NCBI GenBank assembly: GCA_036567965.1
Contig: DATCTN010000007.1
Coordinates: forward strand, 113,009-177,008
Reading direction: 5' to 3'
Length of the DNA stretch: 64,000 nucleotides
From: Candidatus Kryptoniota bacterium
GTDB taxonomy: Bacteria; Bacteroidota; Ignavibacteria; Kryptoniales; JAKASW01
Shown here: positions 29,632-38,441 of the stretch, in pieces
Numbering within the stretch: the first letter of the stretch is position 1
How the letters are laid out: each line of letters begins with the position of its first letter
Notes under the pieces: model-generated
What the model saw: only the letters and a program-made list of their open reading frames with translations
The model's database searches: none
Told to the model about the DNA's origin: nothing
Made by a program: the position numbers and the translations under genes

Positions 29632-30627
29632 CTAAAAGGAAAGCCCCAGATCTACACCGAGGCCGTTCTGCATTAAGACCGGCTCGAATGAAAGTTTCGG
29701 AGAATAGTTTCCGGAAGACGAATCAAGATGAACGTTTAAGGGATGAGATGCTATTTCACCAAACGAATAACCAAGAACGATGCCGAGCGGGATGTCGCTC
29801 CACCAATGAATCCCGTATGCGACCAGACTCGATGAAATCATTCCAAGCACCACGTAGCCCGCGGGTTTCAGCCACGTGACCTCCGGATAATTCTCTGCAA
29901 TCACAATTAGTGTCGTCGTAGCGGTGGCAATGTGACCGGATGGAAATGAATCGTAATGGGGCACATGCTTCAAGTAGGCGAGTTGGCCGGGAAAGAAAGT
30001 CCAGTCTCCGCCTATTTCTGACGCGACCTCCGGTCGTTCTCTCCCTGTCGCGTGCTTTAGAAATTGCACGACTGCGCCGGTGGCAAGGATCGCCTCGGTC
30101 ACTTCACTTGCGGTCCGAAGTGCGCGAGAGTCGTTAAACGCGAAACCGTAAGTCGCGAAGGCTCCGACAATCCCGAATTGAAACCGACCGTCGCCGACAA
30201 ATACCATATCGTTTGAGAAGCCGCGGAATCCACGATGCCTGTTGTACCAGCCGCTCTCAGCTTGCCACAGGCCATTGTCAGCAGCCATAAGTCCGGCTGT
30301 CAATCCGGCAATCCCAACTGCCAGCGGTATGTTTTCTGTCCGAAAGGATTGGAGTCCGAATCTCTCCCAGTCGCCTGGTAATCTGGTGATCATTTCATAC
30401 CAACGCGGCACATAAACAGATTTTGCTCCGCCTGTCGAGGTCATCACCAGGGAGTCGGCGCGAATTACCGAGTTACTGTCGGATCTAGTGTCGTGAGCCG
30501 GACCTCCTGTCATCGGCCCAACTGCAAACGCTTGGCTCGACATTGTGGAACAGATGATGAGGCTGAAAATCAGGAAAAGTGTTTGGCGCGTGTCGAGTAG
30601 TGCCGCGGAAAATGTGCCTCTCTTCAA
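29632..30627 (-). CDS. PAP2-family membrane/periplasmic phosphatase
   Basis: A 331-residue acid-phosphatase-fold protein, probably acting on a lipid or isoprenoid phosphate outside the cytoplasm. The frame is open to 30672, but a TTG at 30627 has a perfect AGGAGG (30640-30635) seven bases upstream and gives a signal peptide (RQTLFLIFSLIICSTMSSQA). Motif 1 is KHATGRERP and motif 2 is SFPSGHIATA. Motif 3 reads SLVAYGIHWWSD: the His and Asp are kept, but the Arg normally beside the Ser is Leu. Activity may be weak or altered. It stands alone between clpB and the divergent his operon. Confidence 0.82.
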   Translation of the reverse strand: MKRGTFSAALLDTRQTLFLIFSLIICSTMSSQAFAVGPMTGGPAHDTRSDSNSVIRADSLVMTSTGGAKSVYVPRWYEMITRLPGDWERFGLQSFRTENIPLAVGIAGLTAGLMAADNGLWQAESGWYNRHRGFRGFSNDMVFVGDGRFQFGIVGAFATYGFAFNDSRALRTASEVTEAILATGAVVQFLKHATGRERPEVASEIGGDWTFFPGQLAYLKHVPHYDSFPSGHIATATTTLIVIAENYPEVTWLKPAGYVVLGMISSSLVAYGIHWWSDIPLGIVLGYSFGEIASHPLNVHLDSSSGNYSPKLSFEPVLMQNGLGVDLGLSF

Positions 30628-30842
30628 TGGATAGCCTCCTGACTTTGCCAGCCGCTCGTGTGTGCGAATCATCCTTGCCTAATGTCCATTTAACATCCTA
30701 ACCAAGAGTTTAGTTCATGGTATTTTTCCTGGTCATTGTTTGTCGCGGAAACCTCATTTTGTTAAGCTGGAAGGTCAGTCATCCTTCGGCGCCCTGAATT
30801 CTTGCATTTCTGTCATAAAATCAGCATTTTGAATTAAAAAAA

Positions 30843-31430
30843 GTGGCACGAAAAGCATCTATCGATCGTAATACCAGGGAAACAAAGATTTCTTGTTCTG
30901 TAAACCTGGACGGTACAGGTAATTCAAATGTCGCGTCGGGGATCAGGTTTTTTGATCACATGCTCGAGCTGTTTTCAAAGCACAGCCTGATCGATCTGAC
31001 TCTCAAGTCGAAAGGTGATGTTGACATCGACGATCACCACACCGTTGAAGATGTGGCGATTGTTATCGGAAAATGCATTGACAAAGCGCTCAATGAGAAG
31101 AAGGGTATCTCTCGATACGGTTCAGCTTACGTTCCTATGGATGAGTCGCTTGCCAGATGTGTTGTCGACCTGTCCGGTCGGGGTTACTGCGTCTTCAAGG
31201 CGGAGTTTACACGCCCGAAGGTAAACGACCTGTCGACGGAAATGGTCGAACACTTCTTCAGATCGCTGGCGGATAACCTCAAGGCGAATGTCCATGTCGA
31301 GCTGATCTACGGCAAGAACAATCATCATCGCGTTGAGGCACTCTTTAAAAGCTGTGCTGTAGCGCTCCGAGAGGCTGTTGCTATAAATCCGAGAATAAAA
31401 GGAATTCAATCAACCAAGGGAAAATTGTAA
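30843..31430 (+). CDS. hisB: Imidazoleglycerol-phosphate dehydratase
   Basis: Sixth step of histidine synthesis. At 195 residues it is the stand-alone dehydratase without the histidinol-phosphatase fusion of enterics. Manganese-binding repeats are DIDDHHTVEDVAIVIG and KNNHHRVEALFKSCAVALRE. The start is GTG with only A-rich sequence before it; no ribosome site or convincing promoter is visible in the 215 bases back to the start of the divergent PAP2 gene. It begins a run of closely packed or overlapping genes that continues to fbp. hisG, hisD, hisC and hisE are not in the window. Confidence 0.95.
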   Translation: MARKASIDRNTRETKISCSVNLDGTGNSNVASGIRFFDHMLELFSKHSLIDLTLKSKGDVDIDDHHTVEDVAIVIGKCIDKALNEKKGISRYGSAYVPMDESLARCVVDLSGRGYCVFKAEFTRPKVNDLSTEMVEHFFRSLADNLKANVHVELIYGKNNHHRVEALFKSCAVALREAVAINPRIKGIQSTKGKL

Positions 31431-32267
31431 ATGTTAAGCGACAAGACGATCGGTGTAATAGGAGCTGGCCATATCGGGTCTGCGGTCATCGGCGGATTAT
31501 TAAAAGCGAAGCTGACATCTCCGAAAAATATTTATGCTTCAAGGAGAAGCGCTGAGAGTCTCGAGGAACTTCAGAAACAATTCGGGATTCACACAACTTC
31601 AGATAATCGCAAAGTTGCCAGGGTATCCGATATTTTGTTGATTGCGGTTAAACCGCAGAATTCAAAACAGGTTCTGAGTGAAATCAAAGATTCGGTCAAG
31701 CCGTCGCAACTTATCATTAGTGTGATGGCAGGAATAAAGACGACTTTCATAAACACCGCGCTCGGAGTCTCCTGCCCGGTAATCAGATCAATGCCAAACA
31801 CACCGGCGATGGTCGACGCCGGTGCAACTGCCATTTCGAAAGGGAAGTTCGCAGACGACGACCATCTCAAAATCGCCAACACGATTTTCAAATCCGTAGG
31901 AACCGTGGAAATTGTACCTGAGCACTTGCTTGACGCCGTCACGGGACTAAGCGGAAGCGGTCCTGCATATATCTATATGGTGATCGAGGCCATGACTGAT
32001 GGCGGCGTGAAAATGGGAATCCCGAGGCAAATTGCATTCAGACTCGCGGCTCAGACCGTCTTTGGATCAGCTAAGCTCGTCATCGAAACCGGAAAGCATC
32101 CGGCGATCTTGAAGGATGAGGTCACAACGCCGGGTGGTACCGCGATCGCCGCAGTCCATGAATTGGAAACTTACGGGCTAAGGACGATGCTGATCAATGC
32201 CGTCTCGACCGCGACTGCTAGAAGCAAAGAGCTGAGCAAGCTTATCGAAGAGAATGACGACTTATAA
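31431..32267 (+). CDS. proC: Pyrroline-5-carboxylate reductase
   Basis: Last step of proline synthesis, reducing 1-pyrroline-5-carboxylate with NAD(P)H. The 278-residue length is normal. It opens with the Rossmann motif GVIGAGHIGSAVIGGLL. The C-terminal dimerisation domain shows VTGLSGSGPAYIYMVIEAM and LKDEVTTPGGTAIAAVHELE, the ProC signature. It is inserted between hisB and hisH, starting on the base after the hisB stop and overlapping hisH by 14 bases, so proline and histidine synthesis appear cotranscribed here. Confidence 0.96.
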   Translation: MLSDKTIGVIGAGHIGSAVIGGLLKAKLTSPKNIYASRRSAESLEELQKQFGIHTTSDNRKVARVSDILLIAVKPQNSKQVLSEIKDSVKPSQLIISVMAGIKTTFINTALGVSCPVIRSMPNTPAMVDAGATAISKGKFADDDHLKIANTIFKSVGTVEIVPEHLLDAVTGLSGSGPAYIYMVIEAMTDGGVKMGIPRQIAFRLAAQTVFGSAKLVIETGKHPAILKDEVTTPGGTAIAAVHELETYGLRTMLINAVSTATARSKELSKLIEENDDL

Positions 32268-32862
32268 CGTCACGGTTGTCGATTACCGTACGAGCAACCT
32301 ACTTTCGATTGTGAAGGCATTCCAGAAAGTCGGTGCAACGGTCGAGTTGACCCAGAGTCCGGAGAGGATCAGAAATTCTTCAAGACTTGTGCTCCCGGGT
32401 GTTGGAGCGTTCGGTGCAGCGATGAGGAACATAGAATCACTCGGCATCGGCAGGGCAATCATGGAATTCGGCAAAGGCGGTGCGCCACTTCTTGGTGTCT
32501 GCCTTGGAATGCAACTGCTGTTCACTGTTAGCTTCGAGCGCGGCGTATACGACGGGCTTGGCCTGATTCCCGGCGAAGTAGTCTCTTTCAATTCATCCGT
32601 GAAAGTCCCTCACATCGGCTGGAACCAGGTCGATTTCGTGAAGCGCTCGAAGCTGTTTTCCGGACTCAATGACAAAGAGTTCGCTTATTTCGTTCATTCT
32701 TATTTTGTGAAGACAGATCCAGAAAATGTCTCGGGCTCGACCCAGTATGGTGTCACGTTTCCCTCAGTCGTTGAAAAGGAAAACATATTCGGAATTCAGT
32801 TTCATCCGGAGAAGAGTCAGACTTTCGGTCTGACAATTCTGGAAAATTTTCTGAAGATTTAA
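32254..32862 (+). CDS. hisH: Imidazole glycerol phosphate synthase, glutaminase subunit
   Basis: Class-I glutamine amidotransferase that passes ammonia to HisF. The 202-residue length is normal. The nucleophile Cys is in GVCLGMQLLF and the His-Glu pair in QFHPEKSQ. The oxyanion loop LVLPGVGAFGAAM is present. It overlaps the end of proC by 14 bases and ends one base before hisA. Confidence 0.96.
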   Translation: MTTYNVTVVDYRTSNLLSIVKAFQKVGATVELTQSPERIRNSSRLVLPGVGAFGAAMRNIESLGIGRAIMEFGKGGAPLLGVCLGMQLLFTVSFERGVYDGLGLIPGEVVSFNSSVKVPHIGWNQVDFVKRSKLFSGLNDKEFAYFVHSYFVKTDPENVSGSTQYGVTFPSVVEKENIFGIQFHPEKSQTFGLTILENFLKI

Positions 32863-32863
32863 A

Positions 32864-33628
32864 ATGATACTCGTGATTCCCGCAATAGACTTGAGAAACG
32901 GTAAGTGCGTCAGGCTGATCCACGGTGAGGCAGGAACCGAGAAGATTTATTCCGACGATCCGGTAAAAACCGCAATCGTTTGGCGCGGTGAAAACTTCAA
33001 AGCACTTCACGTGGTGGATCTTGATGGCGCGTTCGAAGGAAAACTTGTGAACTTCGATACCCTGAAGTGCATTGTGGAAGCGGTTGATATCCCGGTCCAG
33101 TTTGGTGGAGGATTGCGCAAATACGAGGATGCGAAGAGGGCCCTGGACGCGGGCGTTTACAGGGTCATTATAGGTACGGCTGCCGTCGAGAACAGGAAAA
33201 TGCTTCTGCGGCTTCTCAAGGATTTCGGTCCTCGACGGATCGCGGTGGGGATAGACGCACTAAACGGCGTCGTCCAGATCAAAGGGTGGAAACGATCGGG
33301 AGACATTTCCGCCGCAAAGCTCGGGAAGGAACTCAAGGAGGAGGGGATAGTCAGGGTAATCTATACGGACATTTCCCGTGACGGGGCTCTCGAAGGCGCT
33401 AACATTGACGCACTGAGAAGCTTTGCTCTCGAAACTGGCCTCCGGATCACTGCCTCAGGCGGCGTGACCTCGTATGAAGATCTCATTAAGTTGCAGGAGC
33501 TGGAACCCTACGGTGTGGACTCCGTGATTATTGGGAAGGCACTTTACGAAAACAAATTTCCGTGCGAGGGACTCTGGCGTGTTAACGAGAAGTCTCTCGA
33601 AGACCTTGGCCCGACGCGCCGATGTTAG
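32864..33628 (+). CDS. hisA: ProFAR isomerase (phosphoribosylformimino-AICAR-P isomerase)
   Basis: A TIM-barrel Amadori isomerase of histidine synthesis, 254 residues. It opens [15 protein letters not shown] with the catalytic Asp. The second catalytic Asp is in [14 protein letters not shown], and the phosphate sites are VQFGGGLR and ITASGGVTS. Its last 7 bases overlap hisF. A PriA-type dual activity with TrpF cannot be judged from sequence; no trp genes are near. Confidence 0.95.
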   Translation: MILVIPAIDLRNGKCVRLIHGEAGTEKIYSDDPVKTAIVWRGENFKALHVVDLDGAFEGKLVNFDTLKCIVEAVDIPVQFGGGLRKYEDAKRALDAGVYRVIIGTAAVENRKMLLRLLKDFGPRRIAVGIDALNGVVQIKGWKRSGDISAAKLGKELKEEGIVRVIYTDISRDGALEGANIDALRSFALETGLRITASGGVTSYEDLIKLQELEPYGVDSVIIGKALYENKFPCEGLWRVNEKSLEDLGPTRRC

Positions 33629-34452
33629 CAAAAAGAATCATACCTTGCCTCGACGTCGATGCAGGAAGGGTTGTCAAGGGAATTAATTTTGTCAACCTTC
33701 GAGACGCGGGCGATCCCGTCGATTCTGCAAAGTTTTATGAAAGCGAGGGCGCTGACGAGATTATATTTCTCGACATAACTGCGAGCGTGGACGATCGCGG
33801 GACAATGCTCAACGTGGTCAGACAGACTGCCGAAACTGTTTTCCTCCCCTTTACGGTCGGCGGCGGAATCCGCACAGTGGATGATGTGAGGACAATCCTG
33901 TCGAACGGAGCTGACAAAGTAAGTCTGAACACTGCCGCTATCCTTACCCCGGACCTTATTTCCGACGCTGCTGAGGAATTTGGAGTTCAGTGCATCGTAA
34001 TCGCGGTCGACGCTAAGAAAGTCAACGGATCGGTATCCAAAGATAGAATGACTGTGCCGGTCGCGCTCGAGAGACTGATGATTGAAAAGATCCAAGCACC
34101 TTGCGGTTATGAAGTGTACATTAATGGAGGACGAACGCCCACGGGACTCGATGCCGTCGAATGGACGAGATACGCCGCGAATAGCGGCGGCGGAGAAATC
34201 CTCCTGACCAGCATCGACAGGGATGGAACATCCAGCGGTTACGACGTCGAGCTGCTCAAGAAGATATCGGGGTGCGTGAATGTACCCGTGATCGCGAGCG
34301 GTGGAGCGGGTACACTCGATCATTTTCACGAGGCGATTGAGAAAGGTGGCGCCGACGCCGTCCTCGCCGCATCGGTTTTCCATTTTGGCACGTTTACAAT
34401 CAAACAGGTGAAAAACTATTTGTCGGATAAAGGTGTTACTGTGAGACTATGA
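33622..34452 (+). CDS. hisF: Imidazole glycerol phosphate synthase, cyclase subunit
   Basis: A TIM-barrel partner of HisH that closes the imidazole ring and releases AICAR. It opens [20 protein letters not shown] with catalytic Asp. The second Asp is in [19 protein letters not shown], with phosphate loops [11 protein letters not shown] and [12 protein letters not shown]. The 276-residue length is slightly over the usual 250-258, mainly from residues around 143-160 ([20 protein letters not shown]). It overlaps hisA by 7 bases and hisI by 4. Confidence 0.96.
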   Translation: MLAKRIIPCLDVDAGRVVKGINFVNLRDAGDPVDSAKFYESEGADEIIFLDITASVDDRGTMLNVVRQTAETVFLPFTVGGGIRTVDDVRTILSNGADKVSLNTAAILTPDLISDAAEEFGVQCIVIAVDAKKVNGSVSKDRMTVPVALERLMIEKIQAPCGYEVYINGGRTPTGLDAVEWTRYAANSGGGEILLTSIDRDGTSSGYDVELLKKISGCVNVPVIASGGAGTLDHFHEAIEKGGADAVLAASVFHFGTFTIKQVKNYLSDKGVTVRL

Positions 34453-34853
34453 TTGACTTTAACAAGATAAAAAGCGAATTGAAATTCGGGAGCGACGGAC
34501 TCGTAACTGCGGTCGCGCAGGATTACTCCACCGGGGAGATCCTCATGCTGGCACACATGAACGAGGAAAGCATTCGTAAAACTGTCGAAACAGGACAAGC
34601 TGTTTACTGGAGCCGGTCCAGGAAGAGACTTTGGCACAAGGGGGAAGAATCCGGAAACGTTCAGAACGTCAGGGAAATCCTCGTTGATTGCGATGGAGAC
34701 GCCGTGGTGCTCAAGGTGGAGCAGGTAGGTGGTGCCGCGTGTCATACAGGTCACCGTTCTTGTTTCCACAGAAAGGTTTCTGACGCGGGGCTTGTTGAAG
34801 TGGGCAAGCGAGTTTTTGATCCGGAGAAAGTTTACAAGCACAAGGGAGAATGA
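34449..34853 (+). CDS. hisI: Phosphoribosyl-AMP cyclohydrolase
   Basis: Opens the purine ring of PR-AMP in histidine synthesis. The 134 residues carry the zinc/magnesium signatures [11 protein letters not shown]-like [32 protein letters not shown] and [13 protein letters not shown], and the C-terminal pair in CHTGHRSCF. The HisE pyrophosphohydrolase domain often fused at the C-terminus is absent. Start and stop overlap hisF and purE by 4 bases each (ATGA). Confidence 0.95.
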   Translation: MIDFNKIKSELKFGSDGLVTAVAQDYSTGEILMLAHMNEESIRKTVETGQAVYWSRSRKRLWHKGEESGNVQNVREILVDCDGDAVVLKVEQVGGAACHTGHRSCFHRKVSDAGLVEVGKRVFDPEKVYKHKGE

Positions 34854-35317
34854 TGTCAAAACCCAAAGTCGCTGTCCTGATCGGGAGCAAGTCGGACGAA
34901 TCCGCTATATCGGAAGCTTTCCCGTATCTGGATTACTTCGGCATCCAGCATGAACTTCACGTGCTGAGCGCGCACCGCAATCCGAAGGAGACTTCGGAGT
35001 TCGCCTCGAACGCGGAGAAAAACGGTTATAGTCTCATTATTGCGGGCGCAGGAATGGCAGCCCACCTTCCGGGAGTTGTAGCAAGTTTGACCACGCTTCC
35101 GGTCATAGGAGTCCCACTTAGCGGCTCTGAGCTTTCGGGAGTGGATGCGCTCTACTCGATAGTGCAGATGCCCCCCGGCATACCTGTGGCGACAGTCGCT
35201 ATCGGCAAAGCCGGCGCTAAGAACGCTGGAGTGCTTGCTGCGGAAATAATCGGCCTCTCTGACGGCGAAGTGAAGAAGAAACTGGTCGAGTTCAGGTCGA
35301 AAGGCTCGAAACTCTGA
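34850..35317 (+). CDS. purE: N5-carboxyaminoimidazole ribonucleotide mutase
   Basis: Class-I PurE, purine synthesis, 155 residues. Signatures are VAVLIGSKSDESAI, VLSAHRNPKET with the catalytic His, and AGAGMAAHLPGVVASLTTLP. It overlaps hisI by 4 bases; the next codon is also ATG (34853), so the first residue is uncertain by one. No purK is next to it. Histidine and purine synthesis share AICAR, which may explain its place. Confidence 0.95.
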   Translation: MMSKPKVAVLIGSKSDESAISEAFPYLDYFGIQHELHVLSAHRNPKETSEFASNAEKNGYSLIIAGAGMAAHLPGVVASLTTLPVIGVPLSGSELSGVDALYSIVQMPPGIPVATVAIGKAGAKNAGVLAAEIIGLSDGEVKKKLVEFRSKGSKL

Positions 35318-35327
35318 CGCGGCTCCG

Positions 35328-36236
35328 ATGCGAATCCTTGTAATCGGTGAACCCTGCATAGACGTCATTCATAAGGCCGACGGCAGGGTATACAATGAGC
35401 ACGGCGGGATTTCTTATTCAGTTGTTGCGGCCGGAATCCTCGGTGACGGAATCGAAATCGTTCCGGTCATAGGAGTTCACGATGAAGACCGTGAGTATTT
35501 CGCCGGCCTCTTCGGCAAAATCCCATCGGTGGATCTCCGGGGTATTTATCATGCAAACAATCCGACCAGAAGAGTGAATCTGTTTTACCAGGACGAAAAC
35601 AACCGGTGGGAGTGCAGCACTCAACCTATAAGTCCCACGACACTTGAAGCAATTCGGCCTTTCCTGCCGGCAGATGGGATACATGTAAACCTGATAAGTG
35701 GAAGCGATCTGGCTCTTACAACTCTGGCGGAGCTTCGCGCAGTTTCGCATGCGTCTCATATTCATCTCGATCTTCATAATATCGTCATGAAGCACTTGCC
35801 CGATTCGAAACGCGTGAGAGTACCCCGAGCAGATTACCTCGATTGGTGTTCGCTCGCCGATAGTGTCCAACTCAACGAAGAGGAAGCGAAAGTGATCGAC
35901 ACTAACGGGCCTGGAATTCGGGAGCTCGCGTGCAAAATCCTCAATTCGGGACCGGGTGCGGTCGTTGTGACATTGGCCGAAAGGGGAGCAATGCTTTACC
36001 AAAAAGAAAACAAGAATGTAGTTGAATACCATCTCGAACCCAAGTCGGTTGAAATCGTTGACCCGACCGGGAGTGGCGATGTGTTCGGCGCTTCGTTCCT
36101 CCATGCTGTCGTGAAAGGAGCTGGTTATCTCGAGGCAGCCCAATTTGCTGTAAGTATGGCGTCAAGAAAAGTGTCTGTTGCCGGACCAGCGGCGATGCTC
36201 GATTGGAAATTGGTGGGAATGAATGAACCGAGATAG
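35328..36236 (+). CDS. PfkB-family sugar/nucleoside kinase
   Basis: A 302-residue ribokinase-fold ATP-dependent kinase. The C-terminal signature DPTGSGDVFGASFLHAV holds the catalytic Asp and anion hole (GSGD in place of the common GAGD). The N-terminal substrate region (EPCIDVIHKADGRVYNEHGG) has the usual di-glycine, and VVVTLAERGAML is the ATP-side strand. The substrate cannot be assigned. It sits between purE and an RmlD-like reductase, overlapping the latter by 14 bases. Confidence 0.82.
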   Translation: MRILVIGEPCIDVIHKADGRVYNEHGGISYSVVAAGILGDGIEIVPVIGVHDEDREYFAGLFGKIPSVDLRGIYHANNPTRRVNLFYQDENNRWECSTQPISPTTLEAIRPFLPADGIHVNLISGSDLALTTLAELRAVSHASHIHLDLHNIVMKHLPDSKRVRVPRADYLDWCSLADSVQLNEEEAKVIDTNGPGIRELACKILNSGPGAVVVTLAERGAMLYQKENKNVVEYHLEPKSVEIVDPTGSGDVFGASFLHAVVKGAGYLEAAQFAVSMASRKVSVAGPAAMLDWKLVGMNEPR

Positions 36237-37140
36237 AATCCTTGTTGCCGGCGCGCGCGGTCTCCTGGGTCAGAAGATTGTTGAGGTCTTCGAAAGGGAA
36301 TCCGAATATGAACTCATTCGCTGCGGGATCGAGGAAGAAGGAGAAGATTTTCTCACACTGGACATTACTGACCGTGAGAAAGTCGTGGACACGGTGTCGA
36401 CCTATAAGCCGTCGATAATAATCAACGCGGCCGCGTTCACTGACGTGGACGGCGCTGAACGTCAGAAGGAAATTGCCTACAAAATTAACGCTACTGCAGT
36501 CGGTTATCTGGCGGAAGCAGCAAACATTTTCGGATGCAAGCTGGTGCACGTGTCGACCGACTATGTTTTCAACGGGCTGAAGGGAAGTTATTCCGAAGAG
36601 TCGGTACCGGAACCGGTGAACTACTACGGTCGTACAAAGCTGGCCGGTGAAAATCTTGTAATATCGAAGGTCGGTGATTTTGCAATTCTTCGAACTCAGG
36701 TCCTCTACGGATATGCGTCAAATGTAAAAAAGAATTTTGTCCTCTGGGTCATTGATAAACTCTCGAAGAGCGAAGAGATCAGTGTCGTGACCGACCAGGT
36801 CGGAAACCCGACTCTTGCAGACGAACTTGCCTTTGCTATATTGAAAGTCTGTCAGAAGAATGCGCGCGGGCTGTACCACGTATCGGGCTTCGAGACGGTC
36901 TCGCGCTTCGAGTTTGCCCGGGAGATCGCATCCGTTTTCAATCTCGATTTTGAACTTGTGAAACCGATCAAGACGCATGACCTTACGCAATTAGCGAGAC
37001 GTCCTCTCAATTCCAGTTTCGTTTGTTTGAAGGCTCAAACGGACCTCGGCATAGGAATGCCTTCTATAAAAGATTCTCTCCTCCTTATGAAACAGCAGAT
37101 GAAGCGAGCGGGAATCATCGAAAAAACTTTCAAGAACTGA
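36223..37140 (+). CDS. RmlD-like dTDP-4-dehydrorhamnose reductase family SDR
   Basis: A 305-residue extended short-chain dehydrogenase. The NAD(P) motif is [12 protein letters not shown] near the start, followed by [13 protein letters not shown] and [17 protein letters not shown]. The catalytic Tyr-Lys is in [10 protein letters not shown]. These are the RmlD landmarks (final step of dTDP-L-rhamnose synthesis). rmlA, rmlB and rmlC are not here, so a related sugar-nucleotide reductase or the MAT2B-like role is possible. It begins inside the kinase gene and ends 11 bases before serS. Confidence 0.8.
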   Translation: MNRDRILVAGARGLLGQKIVEVFERESEYELIRCGIEEEGEDFLTLDITDREKVVDTVSTYKPSIIINAAAFTDVDGAERQKEIAYKINATAVGYLAEAANIFGCKLVHVSTDYVFNGLKGSYSEESVPEPVNYYGRTKLAGENLVISKVGDFAILRTQVLYGYASNVKKNFVLWVIDKLSKSEEISVVTDQVGNPTLADELAFAILKVCQKNARGLYHVSGFETVSRFEFAREIASVFNLDFELVKPIKTHDLTQLARRPLNSSFVCLKAQTDLGIGMPSIKDSLLLMKQQMKRAGIIEKTFKN

Positions 37141-37151
37141 CGGCGGAGAAA

Positions 37152-38438
37152 ATGCTCGACCTGAAATTCATACGGGAAAATCCACAATTGGTGCGGGAAG
37201 CTATTCGTCACAAGAAGGAGACGGACCACCTCGACGAAATACTCGCCCTTGATTCCAAACGGCGAGACCTCATCCAAAAGTCTGACGCAATAAAAAGCGA
37301 GCGCAACAGGATCGCGGAAGAGGTGGCAAAGCTAAAGCAGCAGAAGAAGGACGCCTCAACCCTGATTGCCGATGGGAAGCTAAGAGGTGAATCTCTGAAA
37401 GGCGTTGAAGCTGAGTTGAAGGAAGTTGAGGAAAAGCTTAATGATCTCCTCCTTTTTGTTCCGAACGTTCCTCATTCGTCGGTGCCCATCGGAACTGGTG
37501 CGGCTCAAAACGTCGAAGTGAGAAGGTGGGGAGACGTAAGCGAGAAGAAGAGTGCAGACTTCAAACTTCTTGATCATTTGGCGCTCGGCGAAAAGTTGGG
37601 AATCCTTGATTTTGGACGAGGCAGTAAAGTCTCCGGCGCAGGCTTTCCGGTTTATCTTGGGAAGGGTGCCTCTTTGGAGCGAGCTCTGATAAACTTTATG
37701 CTTGATTTGCATGTTAATAAACATAGCTACACCGAGGTGTTTCCGCCGTTCATGGTAAATCAGGCATCGATGCGCGGTACCGGTCAGCTTCCCAAAATGG
37801 CTGAGGATATGTATCACTGTGAGATTGACGACTTATATCTTATCCCAACTGCGGAGGTTCCTGTCACGAACTTACGACGCGACGAGATCATTCCGGCTGA
37901 ACAGCTTCCAATCAAGTATGTCGCTTATTCGGCATGCTTCAGACGTGAAGCTGGAAGCTGGGGAAAAGAGTCTCGCGGATTTCTGCGTGTCCATCAATTC
38001 AATAAGGTGGAACTCGTCAAGTTCACAAAACCGGAAGACTCGTACGAGGAGCTGGAAAAACTGGTCTCGGATGTGGAGGAAGTTTTGCAGCTTCTAAATA
38101 TTCCCTACAAGGTAATGCTTCTTAGCACAGGTGACTTGAGTTTTTCGGCTGCGAAATGCTATGACATAGAGGTATTCGCGCCTGCGACGGAGGCGCGAGA
38201 TGGATGGCTGGAGGCTTCGAGTTGCTCAAACTTCGAGAGCTTTCAGGCAAGGCGCGCAAACATCAGGTTCAAGAGAGACCCGAAGGCGAAACCGGAATTC
38301 GTCCACACTCTGAACGGCTCCGGGCTTGCCACGTCGCGTCTCATGGTCGCACTGATGGAGAATTATCAGACACCGGAAGGAAAGATCATCGTTCCAAAAG
38401 CACTTCACAAGTACACTGGATTCACGGTGATTGAATAG
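37152..38438 (+). CDS. serS: Seryl-tRNA synthetase
   Basis: Class-II aminoacyl-tRNA synthetase, 428 residues from ATG 37152. The frame is open to 37023, but [20 protein letters not shown] is the standard SerS start and GGAGAA precedes it. The N-terminal antiparallel coiled coil (about 25-110, [20 protein letters not shown]) binds the tRNA. Motif 2 is [20 protein letters not shown] and motif 3 is [19 protein letters not shown]. It is placed inside the long plus-strand gene run. Confidence 0.97.
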   Translation: MLDLKFIRENPQLVREAIRHKKETDHLDEILALDSKRRDLIQKSDAIKSERNRIAEEVAKLKQQKKDASTLIADGKLRGESLKGVEAELKEVEEKLNDLLLFVPNVPHSSVPIGTGAAQNVEVRRWGDVSEKKSADFKLLDHLALGEKLGILDFGRGSKVSGAGFPVYLGKGASLERALINFMLDLHVNKHSYTEVFPPFMVNQASMRGTGQLPKMAEDMYHCEIDDLYLIPTAEVPVTNLRRDEIIPAEQLPIKYVAYSACFRREAGSWGKESRGFLRVHQFNKVELVKFTKPEDSYEELEKLVSDVEEVLQLLNIPYKVMLLSTGDLSFSAAKCYDIEVFAPATEARDGWLEASSCSNFESFQARRANIRFKRDPKAKPEFVHTLNGSGLATSRLMVALMENYQTPEGKIIVPKALHKYTGFTVIE

Positions 38439-38441
38439 ATT

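Noticed and set aside
33625-34383. Long minus-strand ORF of 252 codons
   Set aside because: Lies entirely opposite hisF, with no motif or ribosome site.
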